Source of the DNA: Arenibacter arenosicollis
GTDB lineage: Bacteria > Bacteroidota > Bacteroidia > Flavobacteriales > Flavobacteriaceae
DNA: 64,000 nucleotides
Direction: 5' to 3'
Assembly: GCF_014397245.1 (NCBI RefSeq)
Contig: NZ_JACLHY010000020.1
Coordinates: 37,121-101,120 of the forward strand
Under the pieces are notes generated by a model that was given only the letters and a program-made list of their open reading frames with translations, had not been told where the DNA came from and did not search any database. Position numbers and translations under genes: made by a program. This document shows, one piece after another, positions 47,346 to 56,208 of the stretch (the stretch's first letter is position 1; each line of letters starts with the position of its first letter).

Positions 47346-47516
47346 TTAATCCCATATGAATCCATTCATCAATCTATCTGTAAATGCGTAAAGTACCATT
47401 ACGAACAATAGGGTGCACACCCAAAAATATATCTTAAATCCATTCTTTATAATTTGGTTTCCCAGGTTCTTAAAGGCTTCTGAATAGACCTTTTTAATAA
47501 GTATTGTTTTAGCCAT
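47346..47516 (-). CDS. Small membrane protein, 56 residues
   Basis: An ATG at 47516 opens a frame of 56 codons that stops at 47346. It reads MAKTILIKKVYSEAFKNLGN, an amphipathic, basic N-terminus, then one membrane segment at about 31-46 (FWVCTLLFVMVLYAF) and a short end TDRLMNGFIWD. The composition is clearly protein-like (regular placement of Lys, aromatic belt at the membrane edges). I believe small proteins of this type recur in marine Flavobacteriaceae, but I cannot confirm a family. The neighbours are non-coding on both sides. Confidence 0.7.
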   Translation of the reverse strand: MAKTILIKKVYSEAFKNLGNQIIKNGFKIYFWVCTLLFVMVLYAFTDRLMNGFIWD

Positions 47517-47853
47517 TTTTCTGTCTTTATTAAATCTTGGCCAAAAATAGATCTCCCTAAACAGCCCGCCCGATGTAATGGATAAAATGATAATAATTTG
47601 GTCTAGTTGTAAACGAATTTTAATAAGCCCAATATTTCAGACCGTTTGTCGATATTGTGGATAATTCGCCACTATTTTAAGTATGGATACGAAATTGTTT
47701 TGTAGATGTTTATCCAGCTCTTCCAAATGATTAACTCTGTATTGCAATTGGTCTTTTTAAAATGAAACATATCGAAAAAGTATTGATATATAAGGAATTA
47801 AGGTATTATTTGGATGGTGCTTATTCAATGCATCAATTGTAAATCTATTAATT
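47517..47853. other. Intergenic region, possible boundary of the mobile element
   Basis: No gene seen. Somewhere between the kinase gene (47117) and the 102-residue hypothetical the sequence changes from chromosome to conjugative element, but no direct repeat, tRNA or integrase marks the point. Confidence 0.35.
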
Positions 47854-48162
47854 GTGGAAAAAGAGAATTCTAAATTTTGTGAATATACCAAACACTACAA
47901 GGCAATATCATTTAATGTAAGGTATTCCTATGCGACCAATGACCTTCGGGAATTGTTTTTTGCCGCGCAACCTTTGGAAACCTTGAACAGCAAGGAATCT
48001 ACCGGAGATTTCATGTATGGGAAGATCGATAGGGATTTTAAATTAAAGATAGGTATAAAGGAATTTCAAATAATAATGTCCCGGGAATTGCATGAAAGGA
48101 TGGGTGTGCTATACGACGAAATTAGAAATGAATATGTCCAGTTCATCAATACAAACCTATAA
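47854..48162 (+). CDS. Hypothetical protein, 102 residues
   Basis: The frame starts with GTG at 47854 (an ATG is not available near the start). The product is soluble, mixed in charge and helical at the end (FQIIMSRELHERMGVLYDEI). No family is recognised. It stands just before the excisionase-like gene and may be cargo or a regulatory gene of the conjugative element. Confidence 0.6.
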   Translation: MEKENSKFCEYTKHYKAISFNVRYSYATNDLRELFFAAQPLETLNSKESTGDFMYGKIDRDFKLKIGIKEFQIIMSRELHERMGVLYDEIRNEYVQFINTNL

Positions 48163-48486
48163 TTTGCACGATGTAGCAACCGATGGAATCAAATAATAAC
48201 AAACAGGATCGAAATACGTAACTACGAAAGAACTACCGCTTCCCTTTAAATTTTTAATATTTAGGTTTTAGTGATATACTTACTGAAGATCCCTTCCTAA
48301 ATAGATCAAATGCCTAAATTTTTATCCATTAAAAGGCAAATGTTAATTGTTCACCCCATTACGGGTGATATGGTGAACTTATTTTTCTGAAAAAAGTAAG
48401 ATTTGTAAGCGAAAGTCAAATCATGATCGGGACCGACAATGGTCAAAATTGAATTCTGTTGGTCCCTTTCTTTAAACATTTACACT
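48163..48486. promoter_or_regulatory. Leader of the HTH gene with two inverted repeats
   Basis: No gene seen. GTTCACC (48349-48355) and GGTGAAC (48372-48378) are exact complements around 16 bases, and inside them CACCC/GGGTG can also pair. A few bases upstream TGCCT/AGGCA flank an AT-rich stretch. Either an operator of the mobile element or an RNA structure in the leader. Confidence 0.45.
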
Positions 48487-48765
48487 ATGCCAGCAAATTT
48501 GATTACCACAGACGATCTTAGGGAGTTTAAGATCGAACTATTGGAGGGTATGAAACAACTACTCTCAAAACAAGCCAACGGTACCCTTAAAAGGTATCTC
48601 CGATCCTCGGAAGTTATGGACATGCTTCAAATAAGTGCCGGAACGCTCCAGAATCTACGAATCAACGGAACTTTGCCTTATACCAAAATGGGAGGAATTC
48701 TTTTTTATGATACCGAGGATATTCAAAAAATCATGCTGTCCAATCGAATACATCATGAATATTGA
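48487..48765 (+). CDS. Excisionase-like helix-turn-helix protein
   Basis: 92 residues from the ATG at 48487 (the frame is open to 48439). A short helical N-terminus is followed by a MerR/excisionase-type HTH: YLRSSEVMDMLQISAGTLQN then LRINGTLPYTKMGGILFYDTED, the typical helix17-like arrangement with a wing. Proteins of this kind open Bacteroidetes conjugative elements. Six bp separate it from the next gene. Confidence 0.82.
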   Translation: MPANLITTDDLREFKIELLEGMKQLLSKQANGTLKRYLRSSEVMDMLQISAGTLQNLRINGTLPYTKMGGILFYDTEDIQKIMLSNRIHHEY

Positions 48766-48771
48766 TTTTCT

Positions 48772-49449
48772 ATGAACTATATAAAACACCTAAATGGCGT
48801 CTTTCTACAATTTTCAAAGGACCACAGATTGAACCCTACCCACATAAGTTTGTACGTGGGTCTTTTTCAGTTGTGGAACAACTATCATTTTCGGGATAGT
48901 TTCCATATCAACCGTGAGGAAGTAATGGCCTATGCAAAAATAGGATCAAAATCTACCTATCACCGCTGCTTAAAGGAATTGGATCACTGGAAATACTTAA
49001 AATATATACCGTCCCATAACCCTTTTCAGGGAAGTAGGATCAAGATGTTCAATTTTGGGACAAGTGATGGACAAGTGGTGTACCCGTACAGTGCCAAAAA
49101 CGGGACAAGCAATGGACAAGTAGTGGTACGTAATAATAAACATATACAAACATTAAAAAACAATACAAAGGGGGGCAAACATGGCCCGCCCCAAAACGAA
49201 AATGAAGTTGTTACTTTTTTTAAAGATGAAAATTGGCCAATAACCGAAGCCAAAAAGTTCTACAACCATTATCAAAGTGTAGGATGGAAACTAGGAGGAA
49301 CAACGGAAATTGTAAATTGGTTCGCTATAGCCCGGAAATGGATGCTGAAGGAAACAGAGTTTAAAGCCGAAAAAACAATTATCCCGGTTAGCCAAAATAC
49401 GGACAACTTGAAGACCAGTTCAATGAAAAACTTTAATCAGCCATTATGA
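48772..49449 (+). CDS. Winged-helix replication-type protein of the mobile element
   Basis: 225 residues. The N-terminal 90 residues look like a winged helix (THISLYVGLFQLWNNYHFRD, REEVMAYAKIGSKSTYHRCL); a low-complexity middle with GTSDGQVV and GTSNGQVV repeats follows; the C-terminus has VVTFFKDENWPITEAKKFYN and VNWFAIARKWM, a motif I associate with replication/primosomal proteins of phages and conjugative elements. Its stop overlaps the next start by 4 bp (ATGA), pairing it with a DnaC-like ATPase as in DnaD/DnaC sets. Confidence 0.65.
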   Translation: MNYIKHLNGVFLQFSKDHRLNPTHISLYVGLFQLWNNYHFRDSFHINREEVMAYAKIGSKSTYHRCLKELDHWKYLKYIPSHNPFQGSRIKMFNFGTSDGQVVYPYSAKNGTSNGQVVVRNNKHIQTLKNNTKGGKHGPPQNENEVVTFFKDENWPITEAKKFYNHYQSVGWKLGGTTEIVNWFAIARKWMLKETEFKAEKTIIPVSQNTDNLKTSSMKNFNQPL

Positions 49450-50099
49450 ACCCACACATTATCTTTGAGGGACATAAAAAATATGTCCTAGGAAGTCTAC
49501 AGAATAATGAAATCTGCTATGACTTTGATAGTATACTGGCTTATCTCAATGCCAAAGGGAAACTTTTGTTCGGAAAGAATTTTAGAATATTTGAGGAGGA
49601 CCGCAAGATTTTGTTCAAGCTTTGCAACTATTATATTAAGGACCGAAGCAATTGCGGGAAACTGGGACTGGACCTGACCAAAGGAATCCTTCTTTCCGGT
49701 CCCGTTGGTTGTGGCAAGACCAGTCTCATGAAGTTGCTTCGTCATCTGACTCCGAACGGTAGACCCTATGAAGTGATACCAGCCCGGAATATTACTTTCG
49801 CGTTCAATAATATCGGCTTTAAAATTGTTGAGGATTATGGGAATGGTAAATTTTATTGTTTTGACGACCTGGGCGTAGAGCCTACTGGTCGATATTTCGC
49901 CAAAGACTGTAATGTCATGGGGGAAATACTTCTTTCACGCTACGAACTATTATTGAACCACAACATCCGTACTCACGCTACAACCAATCTCAATGCCCAG
50001 GAACTAGAGCTACGTTACGGCACCAGGGTGCGTTCACGAATGAGGCAGTTGTTTAATTTGATAGCCTTTGACAAGGACAGTGCAGATAAGAGAATATAG
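49446..50099 (+). CDS. DnaC-like AAA+ ATPase
   Basis: 217 residues. Walker A GPVGCGKTS at about 85-93, Walker B YCFDDLGVEP at about 137-146, sensor region ATTNLNAQELELRYG and the arginine-rich end RVRSRMRQLFNLIAF. This is the DnaC/IstB-type ATPase that loads helicase or acts in transposition. With the wHTH protein before it, it probably serves replication of the element after excision. Confidence 0.85.
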   Translation: MNPHIIFEGHKKYVLGSLQNNEICYDFDSILAYLNAKGKLLFGKNFRIFEEDRKILFKLCNYYIKDRSNCGKLGLDLTKGILLSGPVGCGKTSLMKLLRHLTPNGRPYEVIPARNITFAFNNIGFKIVEDYGNGKFYCFDDLGVEPTGRYFAKDCNVMGEILLSRYELLLNHNIRTHATTNLNAQELELRYGTRVRSRMRQLFNLIAFDKDSADKRI

Positions 50100-50313
50100 T
50101 TTTATTATTGGAATAATCTTAGTGGAGTACGTAGGTATTTATTTTGGCTGTTCCTTTTGAATGTTTGGTCTAGATATGTCTTTGTGGAATTACCATGGTA
50201 TTATATCCCTGCTTGAGAAACCTATTAGCTAAATGAGCTTATTGTCCATTGATGTTGGTTCAATCCAATGCCGATTGGAATTTGACCTAGATTTTTTTCT
50301 TATTTTTTTTTTA

Positions 50314-50982
50314 TCATTGTTCCTTAAAATGGTTGTAGATACCTAGCAATATTGCCATGGCGATTGCCCTAATGCTTTTTGGTTGTCCATAATATTCCAC
50401 CTCATCAAGATTGGTGACAAAGCCAGTTTCTATAAGAATGGATGGGCAAAACCCAATGGTTTCCCTCAGTACCTGGAAATTGGCCAGCTTTACCCCCCTT
50501 TCCGTTATACCCAATTCTTGAATAATCTCTTCTAGAATAGAATTTGCCAGATGTTGGGCTACTTCAATGTTGGGGTTTTCCTTATTGGGATAATAAATTT
50601 CCATGCCGCGGGCATTGGTCTTGGCCGCGTTGCAATGTAGTGACACAAAAAGATCACACTTTATACTCGCAGCCAGTCTACTTCTATCCCGCAAAGAAAT
50701 CAGGGTATCAGTGTTTCGGGTCATATAGATATCGAACTCGTTATCCAAAATAGAATGATTTAAGTTTTGGATTTCATGGGCAATGTTCAAAACCACTTCC
50801 TTTTCCAAAACCTTATTGACTCCTACCGCACCAGAGTCTTTTCCCCCATGCCCCGGATCGATGACCAAGATTTTTTTTGTTGTTCCTCCTTGGCCAAAAA
50901 TAAGGTACATATTTAAGAACACGAGCCATAAAATGACGTTTCTATGGCAATTACGTTTGCTATCCTCCGAGTTTATTAACAT
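50314..50982 (-). CDS. N-acetylmuramoyl-L-alanine amidase (Amidase_3), exported
   Basis: 222 residues. A hydrophobic N-terminal segment (NVILWLVFLNMYLIFGQ) exports it. Zinc ligands are visible: H in DPGHGGKDSG, E in VLEKEVVLN, H in VSLHCNA, and the catalytic glutamate in ILIETGFVTN. It cuts the peptide from the glycan in peptidoglycan. Its position between the replication genes and the type IV secretion genes on the opposite strand fits a role in opening the wall for the conjugation channel. Confidence 0.9.
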   Translation of the reverse strand: MLINSEDSKRNCHRNVILWLVFLNMYLIFGQGGTTKKILVIDPGHGGKDSGAVGVNKVLEKEVVLNIAHEIQNLNHSILDNEFDIYMTRNTDTLISLRDRSRLAASIKCDLFVSLHCNAAKTNARGMEIYYPNKENPNIEVAQHLANSILEEIIQELGITERGVKLANFQVLRETIGFCPSILIETGFVTNLDEVEYYGQPKSIRAIAMAILLGIYNHFKEQ

Positions 50983-51096
50983 TTCAATTTTATTCTACAA
51001 TTTTTTTTGATGTCATTTATCACCAAAATCCATTAAAACAATCCAATTAATATTTTATTCACAAAATACTGAAAATCAGTGTTTTAAATTCAAATA

Positions 51097-51114
51097 TAAA
51101 CTAATTTTAGTTTA
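51097..51114. promoter_or_regulatory. 18-bp perfect palindrome upstream of the tra operon
   Basis: TAAACTAA-TT-TTAGTTTA is fully symmetric and lies 33 bp before the first tra gene, between it and the divergent amidase gene. It is a good candidate for a repressor site that controls one or both directions. Confidence 0.5.
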
Positions 51115-51146
51115 TCAGAATTTATCTAAAAACTAAACTTGATAAA

Positions 51147-51434
51147 ATGAAAAAATTACAATATTTGGTTGGTCTTGCTTTTATGACTTCTAAATCCACC
51201 TCCGCCCAAATTGGGGGTATAGAGCAATCCGTTAATGATGTATCGGATACCATCCGTACTATATTCCCAATTATTTTGGGTGTTATCTTTCTAATCGGCT
51301 TTCTTTTTAATGCCGGTCATTTCTTCGGGGAAAACTCAGACCTTAAAAAGGGCATTACGCGTGTATTGGTATTTGTACTTATAGCTGGAGCCGTTGTTGG
51401 AATCTTTACTTATCTCATCGGAATTGTTGTTTAA
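51147..51434 (+). CDS. traE: TraE-type (DUF4134) conjugative pilin-like protein
   Basis: 95 residues. A signal peptide is followed by two membrane segments (TIFPIILGVIFLIGFLFNAG and VLVFVLIAGAVVGIFTYLIG), the plan of VirB2-like pilins and of Bacteroidetes TraE. It opens the plus-strand transfer operon. Confidence 0.75.
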   Translation: MKKLQYLVGLAFMTSKSTSAQIGGIEQSVNDVSDTIRTIFPIILGVIFLIGFLFNAGHFFGENSDLKKGITRVLVFVLIAGAVVGIFTYLIGIVV

Positions 51435-51718
51435 TGAAAAGGTTCGAAGTCTATAGGAATATTCGGAAAAAAGCAATGATCATGGGACTGTCCATAACCT
51501 TTTTTGCCATTATGATGACATCCGTTATAGGTTCCTTGATCCTTATTATCTTTTCGTTCAACCTTCCTATAATTGTTTCAACCATCATTTTCAATATTCT
51601 TCTATTCAGCGCCCTGACCTATTGCAATAACAATCCACAAATATTCCATCTTAAAAAAGTGCTGCCCAATACCATCAGTAATAAAAGAGAAAGTTTCTTG
51701 GACTATGAAGAAGATTAA
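51434..51718 (+). CDS. traF: TraF-type (DUF4133) VirB3-like protein
   Basis: 94 residues. Its ATG overlaps the last base of the TraE stop. Two adjacent membrane segments (IMGLSITFFAIMMTSVIGSL, IIVSTIIFNILLFSAL) match the VirB3-like TraF plan. The next gene, the VirB4 ATPase, begins 14 bp before its stop, which is the normal VirB3-VirB4 arrangement. Confidence 0.72.
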   Translation: MKRFEVYRNIRKKAMIMGLSITFFAIMMTSVIGSLILIIFSFNLPIIVSTIIFNILLFSALTYCNNNPQIFHLKKVLPNTISNKRESFLDYEED

Positions 51719-54134
51719 TATATCTGGTTTCCATCCTATCCTGGATATTCAGGGACATATGGTCTTTGCCAATAATGGCAACTTGGTCCTATGCTATTCC
51801 ATATTGAACCCTGAAATTTATTCCTTGTCTGAAAAGGATTTTGAGGATTTGCACGGAACTTGGTTCCAAGCGTTTAAATCCTTGCCGGTAAGCACTATTA
51901 TACATAAGCAGGATGTTTATAGGGAGGCTATTTTTAATGCGTGCAATCTCCCAAAAGATAGTTTTTTGCAAAAGGCAACCTACAACTATTTTAAGGGCAG
52001 GGAATTTATGATGCAGTCTTCCTATCTCTTTTTTATTCTGCCCCTTGACAAATCATTTAACGCTTCAAAATTTGTCAATCCCTTCCGGAAAGTGGACAAG
52101 GGTATCCTTAAGAAGGTGGACCATAATGCCCAAGAGTTTATCAATGCGGTAAATGACTCGGTTTCATTTATCAATAATGGAGGAAAAATAACCTTAACTC
52201 CTATGGAGGAGGTCGGGATCTTGCAGATGACCCATCAATTTTTCAACGGTTTTAATAATGGCTTTGACACCGATATCCAATTGAATAAGAATAGTTTGGA
52301 TATAGGTGATTTCCAGTTTGATCTGATGGCGGTAAATAGTGAACTCTGCTTCGGAGATCGTATCGAAAGTAGTAAACCCAATGAAAAGTTTACTTCCGAC
52401 GATTTTATATTTCATCAAGGTTTTATGGATGGATTGGGGCTTAAGCTCAACAAGAACCATATCATCAACCAGATTATCTATATGGACGATAAAACAAAGT
52501 GGCGAAAATTTCTGGAGAAAAATATAGAGGAACTAAAGAAGAGCTCCAATTTTGGAACCCAGAATAAGGTTGTTCTTAGAAAAATAGAGGCTATCCTAGC
52601 CAAAATCAATGAGGATGATAGTTCTAGAATAGTTAGGGGCCATCTCAATATCATTTTTTGGGGCCGGGGAAAACTTGAGCTGGAAAGATTGGCAACAAAG
52701 ATCAAAACGGAGTTCAAGGAATTGGATATAGTCCCTTATTATCCCAAAGGTGAGGAAAGGAAACATTATTTTCTGAACAGCTATTGTTGTTTTACCTCCA
52801 ACTTTTCCAATGAAGATCTTTATGTGATGGATCTTAAACATTGCCTTTGCCTATTCATAAACAACGGAAATTATTTGTCCGATGAAACGGGAATTGTGTT
52901 TAATGATAGACAGCATAATATCCCCATTTTAAAGGATGTATGGGACGAAAGCAAAAAACGGATCAAAGCCCGGAACTTTGCCATTTTTGCACCCACTGGG
53001 GAAGGGAAATCTTTTCTGGCCAATAATATCCTTCGCCAATATTTTGAAAGTGGTGTCAGATTAGTGGTAATCGACCTGGGTGGCTCATATGATAAATTTG
53101 CAAAGCTCTATCCGCAAGACCACATTGTTCTAAGATATGAGCAAGGAAAAAATCTTGGTATCAACCCTTTTTATATTTCGGACAAGACGGATCTTACCCC
53201 TGAACGACTGGAAGATCTTACTGTTTTTATATTGGAGCTGTTGGCCGCGAGAAGCGAAACCACCAAGGCTCAAGAAGTCTCCGTTAAAAAAGTGCTCCTT
53301 TATTATTATGAGAAGGTCAAAGGGGCTCATTCCTTGGCCTCATTGTACAAATTTGTGGATGACAACAAGACTACCTTGATCAATGACCTTCAGATTCGGG
53401 AAGTACATTTCAGTATCTATGACTTTCTCCATATCCTTTCGGAATATGTAGGGAATGGAATCTATAGTTTTCTTTTTAATTCGCGGATTGACCAAACCTT
53501 TAGATTGGAAGACAAAAGACTCATTGTATTCGAACTTGACGAGGTAAAGGACAATAAGGAAATTCTTTCTGTTATGCTCAAATTGATTAAATCGGCTATT
53601 CAAAGGACTATTTGGCGGAACAAGGCGGAAAAGGGCATCATTCTATTCGACGAATTTGCTAAACAGTTGAAATTTAAAAATGTCCTTGAAAGCGTCGAAT
53701 TCTATTACCAAGCCATCCGGAAACAAAATGGGGCCATCGGTATTATCCTTCAATCCATCAATCAATTGCCCAATAATTCCACATCGGCAAGTATTCTTGA
53801 GAACACTCAAGTAATATATAGCCTTAGGAATGAAAAGGGTTATGATGAATTGAGGAATAGGCTCAATCTTTCCTCACACGACCTGAACCAGTTGAAATCC
53901 ATTAGGAACCAGCTGGGAAGTGGTCGAAAATATACAGAAATGTTTATAAAAATTGGTAAGGAAAGTAACGTTTTTAGATTGGAAGTCCCCCCAGAGGTCT
54001 ATGCCGCCTACCTAACTGATGGGGCCGAAAATACAATTATAATGGACCTATATGATAAACATCATAACATGGAAATGGCCATTACCCAATTTGTTGAACA
54101 AAGGTCATTGGCCTCTAGTGAACTTAACAATTAA
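51705..54134 (+). CDS. traG: TraG-type VirB4 ATPase of the conjugation machine
   Basis: 809 residues. Walker A is FAPTGEGKSF at about 427-436 and Walker B KGIILFDEFAKQ at about 642-653; IGIILQSINQLPNNSTSASI is the downstream motif of VirB4/TraC ATPases. The N-terminal half (about 400 residues) is the usual TraG-P-loop lead. It powers assembly of the transfer channel. Confidence 0.92.
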   Translation: MKKINISGFHPILDIQGHMVFANNGNLVLCYSILNPEIYSLSEKDFEDLHGTWFQAFKSLPVSTIIHKQDVYREAIFNACNLPKDSFLQKATYNYFKGREFMMQSSYLFFILPLDKSFNASKFVNPFRKVDKGILKKVDHNAQEFINAVNDSVSFINNGGKITLTPMEEVGILQMTHQFFNGFNNGFDTDIQLNKNSLDIGDFQFDLMAVNSELCFGDRIESSKPNEKFTSDDFIFHQGFMDGLGLKLNKNHIINQIIYMDDKTKWRKFLEKNIEELKKSSNFGTQNKVVLRKIEAILAKINEDDSSRIVRGHLNIIFWGRGKLELERLATKIKTEFKELDIVPYYPKGEERKHYFLNSYCCFTSNFSNEDLYVMDLKHCLCLFINNGNYLSDETGIVFNDRQHNIPILKDVWDESKKRIKARNFAIFAPTGEGKSFLANNILRQYFESGVRLVVIDLGGSYDKFAKLYPQDHIVLRYEQGKNLGINPFYISDKTDLTPERLEDLTVFILELLAARSETTKAQEVSVKKVLLYYYEKVKGAHSLASLYKFVDDNKTTLINDLQIREVHFSIYDFLHILSEYVGNGIYSFLFNSRIDQTFRLEDKRLIVFELDEVKDNKEILSVMLKLIKSAIQRTIWRNKAEKGIILFDEFAKQLKFKNVLESVEFYYQAIRKQNGAIGIILQSINQLPNNSTSASILENTQVIYSLRNEKGYDELRNRLNLSSHDLNQLKSIRNQLGSGRKYTEMFIKIGKESNVFRLEVPPEVYAAYLTDGAENTIIMDLYDKHHNMEMAITQFVEQRSLASSELNN

Positions 54135-54145
54135 AACTAAATAAA

Positions 54146-54727
54146 ATGAAACACTCTAACCTCAAACTATTTTTGGTTCTGACCTTAGCCCTATTCATGG
54201 GAAACACATCAATGGCCCAGGGAATGCCCGTTTATGACAATACCAATTTTATATCCTTTATGAAGTCCTTATTGGAGTCAGGAAAGCAGACCGCGGAATT
54301 ATTGAAGACGGTTAAATTTTTAAAGGAGCAGAAGGAGAATATCGATAGGGTAAACAATGTGGTCAAACAATTGAACGCTGTAAGGGAATTGGCCAGGAAC
54401 AACCAGCATCTCCATGATATGGTCCAAGGTGACCTAAGGGAAATTCTGAATTCTCCCTTTATCAAGCCTGGGGAAGTGGACCGTATTTCAAATTCGTTCC
54501 ACAGTATCATAGAAAATTCCTTGTTGGCAATGGATTTTATTGATCAAGTGCTTTCCAGTGATAATTTGAAGATGACCGATGCGGAACGCACCGCCATTCT
54601 CAAAGAAAAGGAAGTAGAATCCAAGGAAATGGTAGCCGAAATCGAAGCCAAGACCCGACGCTATCGGGAGATAATCACCTTTAGGGAAATGCAACACAAA
54701 ATCAACAACAGGGAAACCAATTACTAA
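54146..54727 (+). CDS. Conjugal transfer protein, TraI/VirB5-like
   Basis: 193 residues. Signal peptide (LFLVLTLALFMGNTSMAQ), then almost fully helical with long heptad stretches (KEQKENIDRVNNVVKQLNAV, ERTAILKEKEVESKEMVAEI). In Bacteroidetes transfer operons the gene after the VirB4 homologue is TraI (DUF4141) of this size and shape. The stop overlaps the next ATG by one base. Confidence 0.7.
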   Translation: MKHSNLKLFLVLTLALFMGNTSMAQGMPVYDNTNFISFMKSLLESGKQTAELLKTVKFLKEQKENIDRVNNVVKQLNAVRELARNNQHLHDMVQGDLREILNSPFIKPGEVDRISNSFHSIIENSLLAMDFIDQVLSSDNLKMTDAERTAILKEKEVESKEMVAEIEAKTRRYREIITFREMQHKINNRETNY

Positions 54728-55569
54728 TGTCAGGGGTGTTTTTAAGTATAGGGCTTGAATATGTGGACACTGTCTTTCAAACTATAAAGAACAGTGATTT
54801 CTCACAATACACCATTACTGGGATGAAAACCCTTGCCGTACTTCTGTTCCTTTTCAATATTCTAAAAAAATATAGTGAGGGAGTGGCCAATAATGAAGGC
54901 TATACCTGGGGTTTGACCCCGGCCGAATTGGCCAAGAACTTTACAGTGGTCGTTTTGGTTATTTTTTCAACACAGGTACTTGGTGTTTTTGATAATATTC
55001 TGGTGGCTATTGAAACCCAATACCGGGACACCGCCCCTGCCCTGCTTCCCTTACAATTACAGGATTTGGATATCGAACAGGATGTAGGTGCGGTCGAAGC
55101 TGCCAAAAAGGCAATGGCACTGCTCTATGAAGCTTTGGTAACACCTTTGTTCGGGCTTAAAATATTGGCATTTATCATCAGTATGATATTATGGCTTTTA
55201 GATCTGTTCATATACCCCCTGTTCTTGGCCCAAAGATTCTTCCTGATGGGGGTTATGCAGGCCTTCTTTCCATTGGTCATTAGCTTGGCAGTGTTTGAGA
55301 AATTTCGGTCCATGGCCTATAATTTTTTTAAGCTCTATACTGGAGTATATATGTTGGTGCCCGCTTTCTTCTTGGTCAATATATTCATAAACAAACTATA
55401 TACAGAGGTAAATACTAATTTCTGGCCTAGTCTCTTCGGAACTGAATGGGGAAGCCAAACTTTTGCCCCCGTCGTTCAATTGGGGTCCATTGGGTTTATT
55501 GTGTTGCTAAAATTCACCTTGTACCGCAGGGCAATCTCATTTACGCTTAGACTTTTTAGTGCGACTTAA
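54727..55569 (+). CDS. traJ: TraJ-type VirB6/TrbL-like inner-membrane protein
   Basis: 280 residues with about six membrane segments (for example MKTLAVLLFLFNIL, VVVLVIFSTQVLG, LAFIISMILWLLDLFIYPLF). The gene order places it as the polytopic VirB6-like channel part. LFIYPLFLAQRFFLMGVMQA is the most conserved-looking stretch. Confidence 0.8.
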   Translation: MSGVFLSIGLEYVDTVFQTIKNSDFSQYTITGMKTLAVLLFLFNILKKYSEGVANNEGYTWGLTPAELAKNFTVVVLVIFSTQVLGVFDNILVAIETQYRDTAPALLPLQLQDLDIEQDVGAVEAAKKAMALLYEALVTPLFGLKILAFIISMILWLLDLFIYPLFLAQRFFLMGVMQAFFPLVISLAVFEKFRSMAYNFFKLYTGVYMLVPAFFLVNIFINKLYTEVNTNFWPSLFGTEWGSQTFAPVVQLGSIGFIVLLKFTLYRRAISFTLRLFSAT

Positions 55570-55590
55570 ATCTTTAATCGGAAATAATCA

Positions 55591-56208
55591 ATGAAAACAC
55601 CTTATAAAAACATACGAAATATTCTTGGACTGAATCGTTTTGTGGTCATTGCGGTAGTCATTGCGTCATCGGCTATTAGTGCTATTTCCATGCTCCTGGT
55701 ATTAAGGCTTCACAATGAGGCCATGAACAATGCTTTTATGGTAAATACTGAAGGGAATGTAATTCCCCTAAAACTTGTAGATCAAAAAGAGAACTTGGAA
55801 GTGGAGGCCATGGCTCACTTGGAATTGTTCCACAACTATTTTTACAATATCAATCCAAATAATTATGAGCACAATTTGGAAAAGGCTCTGTGGTTGGGCA
55901 ATAGCTCTGTTGATGCCCTTTATAGGCAGAAAAGGGCCGAAGGAGTATATAATCGTTTGCTGCAATATTCCCTCGTGCAGAAGGTACTTTCCATAGAGTC
56001 TAAAATCAATTTGGACAGCGAACCTTTCGCTTTTGAGACCAAAACAATTTTTGAAATTAATAGGGGGGCAACCAAGGATACCTATGAATTGGTCAGCAGT
56101 GGCAGACTTATCCGAATTGAAAGGGTCTTCCCCAATAATACCCATGGATTTTTAATCACTGATTTTTTTGAAAATACGATGAGAAAACTGGAACAATATG
56201 AAAATTGA
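55591..56208 (+). CDS. traK: TraK-type VirB8-like protein
   Basis: 205 residues. One membrane segment at about 17-37 (VVIAVVIASSAISAISMLLV) and a periplasmic domain that ends FLITDFFENTMRKLEQYEN. Size, topology and order match TraK/VirB8, the assembly factor of the inner-membrane complex. It overlaps the next gene by 11 bp. Confidence 0.8.
   Translation: MKTPYKNIRNILGLNRFVVIAVVIASSAISAISMLLVLRLHNEAMNNAFMVNTEGNVIPLKLVDQKENLEVEAMAHLELFHNYFYNINPNNYEHNLEKALWLGNSSVDALYRQKRAEGVYNRLLQYSLVQKVLSIESKINLDSEPFAFETKTIFEINRGATKDTYELVSSGRLIRIERVFPNNTHGFLITDFFENTMRKLEQYEN

Noticed and set aside
50264..50279. Inverted repeat TCCAAT-GCCG-ATTGGA in the convergent gap before the amidase gene, possible terminator
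   Set aside because: Only 6 bp and the T run begins about 10 bases after the stem, so it is too weak to call.
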